Positions 15,394 to 18,785 of a stretch of 18,785 bases of DNA are shown piece by piece. Source of the stretch: Bacillota bacterium (GTDB lineage: Bacteria; Bacillota; Clostridia; Lachnospirales; Lachnospiraceae); the NCBI GenBank assembly GCA_023420935.1, contig JAEZUR010000123.1, forward strand, positions 1 through 18,785, read 5' to 3'. The position numbers were made by a program, and so were the translations under genes. Numbering within the stretch: the first letter of the stretch is position 1; each line of letters opens with the position of its first letter. A model generated the notes under the pieces. The model was not told the origin of the DNA. It was given only the letters and a program-made list of their open reading frames with translations, and made no database searches.

Positions 15394-16062
15394 ATGGTAG
15401 AGACATTTATTCCAGGGCTTCTCGATAAAGAGGAGATTGAAGATGCAATAAAGGAAGATTTAGCAGATGCCATAGATCATGGTATCCTTGTGAGCAATCT
15501 GGCTGTTCTTCTGTCAAAGGAGTTAAATGAGTCAGAAGAATTCTGCCAAAATATTGCGATGGCAGGCATGCTTCATGATATTGGTAAATTAAAATTAAGT
15601 AAATACCTTTACGGAAGAAAAAAAGATGTTCTTGTTATAGAGGAAATGAAATATGTTCGTATGCATTCCACTTTCAGTTATGATATACTAAAAAAAGAAA
15701 GTTTTTCAGAACAAATATTACAGGCAGTATATCATCATCACGAAAATTACGATGGCTCAGGATACCCATCCAATTTGAAGGGAAGAGCAATCCCATGGCA
15801 AGCAAGGATAATAAGAACCTGTGATGTATTTGCAGCATTGGTTTCCCAAAGACCATATCGTGCAGCATTTGATGTAGAAACTGCCATGGAACTAATGATT
15901 GATGAAGTGAAGAATTTTGATATGGAGATATTTTTAGCATTTCAAAGGGTAGTGCATTCGGAGCACTTTGCTACTATTCAGCAATTTGTAAATCAAGTTA
16001 ATGCAGCAAAACCAGTTGGAATTCAAGTATTTGAAAAAGAGGCACAGGAGGAGTTATCATGA
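15394..16062 (+). CDS. HD-GYP domain protein, probable c-di-GMP phosphodiesterase
   Basis: A 222-residue stand-alone HD-GYP protein. MLHDIGKLKL carries the HD pair (His61, Asp62); HHENYDGSGYP (115-125) is the full HHExxDGxGYP signature, followed by LKGRAIPWQARIIRTCDVFAALVSQRPYR, with the basic and aspartate residues conserved in active HD-GYP enzymes. Known HD-GYP proteins hydrolyse c-di-GMP to pGpG or GMP; some cleave other cyclic dinucleotides. There is no receiver or sensor domain, so control may come from transcription or a partner. AAGAGG 5 nt before ATG sets the start. Its stop overlaps the hisS start by 4 nt (ATGA, 16059-16062), so hisS translation may be coupled to it. It is unusual to see such a gene joined to a tRNA synthetase. 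Activity is inferred, not shown. Confidence 0.88.
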   Translation: MVETFIPGLLDKEEIEDAIKEDLADAIDHGILVSNLAVLLSKELNESEEFCQNIAMAGMLHDIGKLKLSKYLYGRKKDVLVIEEMKYVRMHSTFSYDILKKESFSEQILQAVYHHHENYDGSGYPSNLKGRAIPWQARIIRTCDVFAALVSQRPYRAAFDVETAMELMIDEVKNFDMEIFLAFQRVVHSEHFATIQQFVNQVNAAKPVGIQVFEKEAQEELS

Positions 16063-17306
16063 TTACACAAAGACCAAAAGGAACCCAGGACTGGTACGGC
16101 GAGAATATGCACAAACGTACTGTGATTGAAAAATTAGCCCGCAATCTCTGTAAAGTTTATAATATAAAAGAAGTCATTACACCAGCCTTTGAACATACCG
16201 TTCTCTTTCAGAGAAGTGTAGGTGAAACAACAGATGTGGTTCAAAAAGAAATGTATACCTTTCAAGATAAAGGCGATCGAAGTATTACTCTAAAGCCAGA
16301 AGGAACAGCTGGTGCCATACGAGCTTACTTGGAGAATAATTTATATGCAGAAAGTCAACCAACGAAATTGTTCTATATGACCCAAGCATTTCGTTATGAA
16401 CAACCTCAAAGCGGAAGATTAAGACAGCATCATCAATTTGGTGTGGAGTTTGTAGGATCTAAGAGTCCTTTAGCAGAAGTGGAATTAATTACTTTAGTAA
16501 CTACATTTATTAAAGAAATTGGACTAAACGATGCGAATCTTCACATAAATAGTATTGGATGCTCCGATTGTAGAAAGACTTATAACGAAGCGTTGCTTTC
16601 TTACCTAAAACAGCATGAAGATAAGTTGTGTCCAACCTGTCGTGAAAGAATGCAGAAGAATCCACTTCGAGTAATTGACTGTAAGGTTCCATCTTGTAAG
16701 GAAATCGTTAAGAATGCTCCAAGAACCATTGAGTATCTGGATGAAGAATGTCAGAATCATTTTGATGAATTACAGAGTTTATTAACTCAGTTGAACATCC
16801 CATATGAGATTGATACCGGAATTGTAAGAGGACTAGATTATTATACGAAAACGGTGTTTGAATTTGTAAATGCAGAAGGATTTACACTTTGTGGTGGTGG
16901 ACGTTATGATAATTTAGTGCATGAGATAGATGAAAAGCAGAATATTCCTTCTGTTGGCTTCGGGATGGGAATTGAGCGTATTATTTATTTCTTGGAAAAA
17001 GAAAATGTACAGTTAGAACCAGAACCAGCGGTTGAATTATATGTAGGTATTTTAGGAGCAGAAGCGAAAGCAGAAGCCTACCGTTTGGTGAATCAGTTAA
17101 GAACAGCAGGCGTTGTAGTAGAGACAGATTATATGGATCGAAGCGTAAAAGCACAGATGAAATATGCCAATAAAATTGGTGCTAAGAATACCGTTATTAT
17201 CGGTGCAGATGAGCTTGCCAATAAAAAAGCAACCATTAAAAACATGGATAGTCATGAACAGACTGAGGTCGGTTTAGATCAGATTGCAGTTTATTTTATA
17301 AAATAA
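16059..17306 (+). CDS. hisS: Histidyl-tRNA synthetase
   Basis: Charges tRNA-His. The 415-residue class II synthetase has the expected order: RPKGTQDW at the N-terminus (about 4-11), TLKPEGTAGAIRAY (about 78-91), motif 2 region FRYEQPQSGRLRQHHQFG (about 111-128), a cysteine-rich insertion (CSDCRKT and CPTCRERM, about 168-196), the histidine-specific segment GIVRGLDYYTKTVFEF (about 253-268), GGGRYDNL, motif 3 in GFGMGIERI, and a C-terminal anticodon-binding domain from about 325. AGGAGG (16046-16051) lies 7 nt before the ATG, within the end of the HD-GYP gene. The start overlaps the HD-GYP stop by 4 nt, leaving no room for a T-box or separate leader. aspS follows after 28 nt, the classic Firmicute hisS-aspS pair. 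Confidence 0.96.
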   Translation: MITQRPKGTQDWYGENMHKRTVIEKLARNLCKVYNIKEVITPAFEHTVLFQRSVGETTDVVQKEMYTFQDKGDRSITLKPEGTAGAIRAYLENNLYAESQPTKLFYMTQAFRYEQPQSGRLRQHHQFGVEFVGSKSPLAEVELITLVTTFIKEIGLNDANLHINSIGCSDCRKTYNEALLSYLKQHEDKLCPTCRERMQKNPLRVIDCKVPSCKEIVKNAPRTIEYLDEECQNHFDELQSLLTQLNIPYEIDTGIVRGLDYYTKTVFEFVNAEGFTLCGGGRYDNLVHEIDEKQNIPSVGFGMGIERIIYFLEKENVQLEPEPAVELYVGILGAEAKAEAYRLVNQLRTAGVVVETDYMDRSVKAQMKYANKIGAKNTVIIGADELANKKATIKNMDSHEQTEVGLDQIAVYFIK

Positions 17307-17334
17307 TGAATGATAATTAATTGGAGGATATACC

Positions 17335-18785
17335 ATGGCAGAATCAATGAAGGGCTTGCATAGAAGCCACAGATGTACAGAATTATCCAAGGCGAATATC
17401 GGTGAAGAAGTTACCGTTATGGGATGGGTACAAAAAAGTAGAAATAAGGGCGGAATTATTTTCGTAGACTTAAGAGATCGTTCTGGTCTTTTACAGATTA
17501 TTTTTGAAGCGAGTGATATTGGAGAAGAAGGATTTGGAAAAGCTGAAAAACTTCGAAGTGAATTTGTTATTGCAGTAGTTGGTAAAGTAACAGCTCGTGC
17601 AGGTGCAGTAAATGAAAATCTTGCAACTGGTGAAATTGAATTACGTGCGACTCAGATGCGCATTCTTTCAGAATCAGATACACCACCGTTCCCAATTGAA
17701 GAAGGAAGCAAAACAAAAGAAGAATTACGTTTAAAATATCGTTATTTAGATCTTAGAAGACCTGATCTTCAAAGTAATATTATTATGAGAAGTAAAGTGG
17801 CTACTTTAACTAGACTATTTCTAGCTGAAGAAGGTTTCCTTGAAATTGAGACACCAATCTTAAATAAGAGTACTCCAGAAGGTGCAAGAGATTATTTAGT
17901 TCCAAGCCGTGTTCATCCAGGCAATTTCTATGCATTACCACAGTCACCACAGTTATTTAAGCAGTTATTAATGGTATCTGGATATGATCGTTACTTCCAG
18001 ATAGCAAAATGCTTCCGTGATGAAGATCTTCGTGCAGATAGACAACCAGAATTTACTCAGATTGATATGGAATTATCCTTTGTTGATGTGGATGATGTTC
18101 TTGAAGTAAATGAACGTTTGTTAACAAAATTATTTAAAGATGTCATTGGCCAAGATATAACATTACCAATTCAGAGAATGACATGGGCAGAAGCAATGGA
18201 TCGCTATGGTTCTGATAAACCAGATACTCGTTTTGGTCTAGAGCTTAAAAATGTATCTGAGACTGTAAAAAACAGCGAATTTGCAGTATTTAAGACTGCG
18301 CTTGAAAACGGTGGAAGCGTTCGCGGTATTAACGTAACAGGCCAAGCAGGAATGCCACGTAAGAAGATTGATGCATTGGTTGAATTTGCAAAAGGATATG
18401 GTGCAAAAGGATTAGCATATCTTGCAGTAAATGAAGATGGAACCTATAAATCCTCTTTTGCTAAGTTTATGACTGAGGAAGAATTAAGTGCTTTAGTTAC
18501 TGCAATGGATGGAAAAGCAGGAGACTTATTATTATTTGCAGCAGATAAGAATAAAGTGGTATTTGATGTATTAGGCGCGCTACGTATTGAGATAGCAAAC
18601 CAGTTAGAATTAATTGATAAGAATCTATATAACTTCTTATGGGTGACAGAATTCCCATTATTAGAATGGTCAGAAGAACAAGGCAGATTTACCGCTATGC
18701 ATCATCCATTTACCATGCCAATGGAAGAAGATTTACAGTATCTTGATTCTGATCCAGGTAGAGTAAGAGCAAAAGCATACGATAT
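17335..18785 (+). CDS. aspS: Aspartyl-tRNA synthetase (3' end outside window)
   Basis: Charges tRNA-Asp. The frame is open from ATG 17335 to the window end: 483 codons of the roughly 590-600 expected, so only the C-terminal fifth is missing. Visible: OB-fold anticodon domain (about 1-105, GWVQKSRNKGGIIFVDLRDRSG), motif 1 region FLEIETPILNKSTPEGARDYLVP (split here as FLEIETPIL and STPEGARDYLVP), motif 2 CFRDEDLRADRQPEFTQID (about 225-243), and the bacterial GAD insertion from about 290 to 420, followed by HHPFTMP. The GAD insertion identifies the bacterial-type enzyme. At the site where discriminating AspRS has Leu and tRNA-Asn-misacylating forms have His, this protein has Lys38. TTGGAGG at 17321-17327, 7 nt before ATG, is a strong ribosome binding site; hisS lies 28 nt upstream with no terminator between. 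Confidence 0.96.
   Translation, partial: MAESMKGLHRSHRCTELSKANIGEEVTVMGWVQKSRNKGGIIFVDLRDRSGLLQIIFEASDIGEEGFGKAEKLRSEFVIAVVGKVTARAGAVNENLATGEIELRATQMRILSESDTPPFPIEEGSKTKEELRLKYRYLDLRRPDLQSNIIMRSKVATLTRLFLAEEGFLEIETPILNKSTPEGARDYLVPSRVHPGNFYALPQSPQLFKQLLMVSGYDRYFQIAKCFRDEDLRADRQPEFTQIDMELSFVDVDDVLEVNERLLTKLFKDVIGQDITLPIQRMTWAEAMDRYGSDKPDTRFGLELKNVSETVKNSEFAVFKTALENGGSVRGINVTGQAGMPRKKIDALVEFAKGYGAKGLAYLAVNEDGTYKSSFAKFMTEEELSALVTAMDGKAGDLLLFAADKNKVVFDVLGALRIEIANQLELIDKNLYNFLWVTEFPLLEWSEEQGRFTAMHHPFTMPMEEDLQYLDSDPGRVRAKAYD

Overview
The window looks like chromosomal DNA of an AT-rich, low-GC Gram-positive bacterium, most likely a clostridium of the Lachnospiraceae (Lachnoclostridium phytofermentans-like). 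That is inferred from base composition, strong AGGAGG-type ribosome binding sites, TTGACA/TATAAT promoters, and the linkage tgt-yajC, rel-MBL-hemZ-HD-hisS-aspS and a TIGR04086-type membrane protein. Species was not verified. Apart from one repeat-filled gap, it is mostly housekeeping and second-messenger genes.

Layout. 1-3040: a potassium uptake pair, trkA and trkH, behind an extended -10 promoter. 3096-3289: a terminator shared with a minus-strand tRNA-Trp(CCA), which has its own consensus promoter. 3577-3975: a short HPr-like gene with its own promoter, whose product lacks the phosphocarrier histidine; it converges on a large minus-strand membrane GGDEF-EAL protein (3973-6435) across a shared hairpin. 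6640-8310: tgt (queuosine tRNA modification) and yajC (Sec auxiliary subunit), converging on a minus-strand PHP phosphoesterase.

9155-10260 holds no credible gene but is dense in structure. There are two tandem copies, offset by exactly 270 bp, of a roughly 230-nt palindromic element whose apical stems differ by three consecutive compensatory base-pair changes. These are followed by a different inverted-repeat element (33-bp arms, inner terminator-like hairpin) with a partly duplicated right end. This is the least explained part of the window.

10261-10687: a four-helix membrane protein and its terminator. 10717-18785: a long plus-strand run, probably one operon: bifunctional (p)ppGpp synthetase/hydrolase Rel, a metallo-beta-lactamase-fold hydrolase, a HemZ-like radical SAM protein, an HD-GYP protein overlapping hisS by 4 nt, hisS, and aspS cut off by the window end. 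The run couples alarmone metabolism, a probable c-di-GMP phosphodiesterase and two aminoacyl-tRNA synthetases; no T-box leader precedes hisS or aspS.

Several starts were moved inward from the longest open frame because a ribosome binding site, or a promoter lying inside the longer frame, fixes them: GGDEF-EAL at 6435, tgt at 6707, rel at 10777, MBL at 13162.
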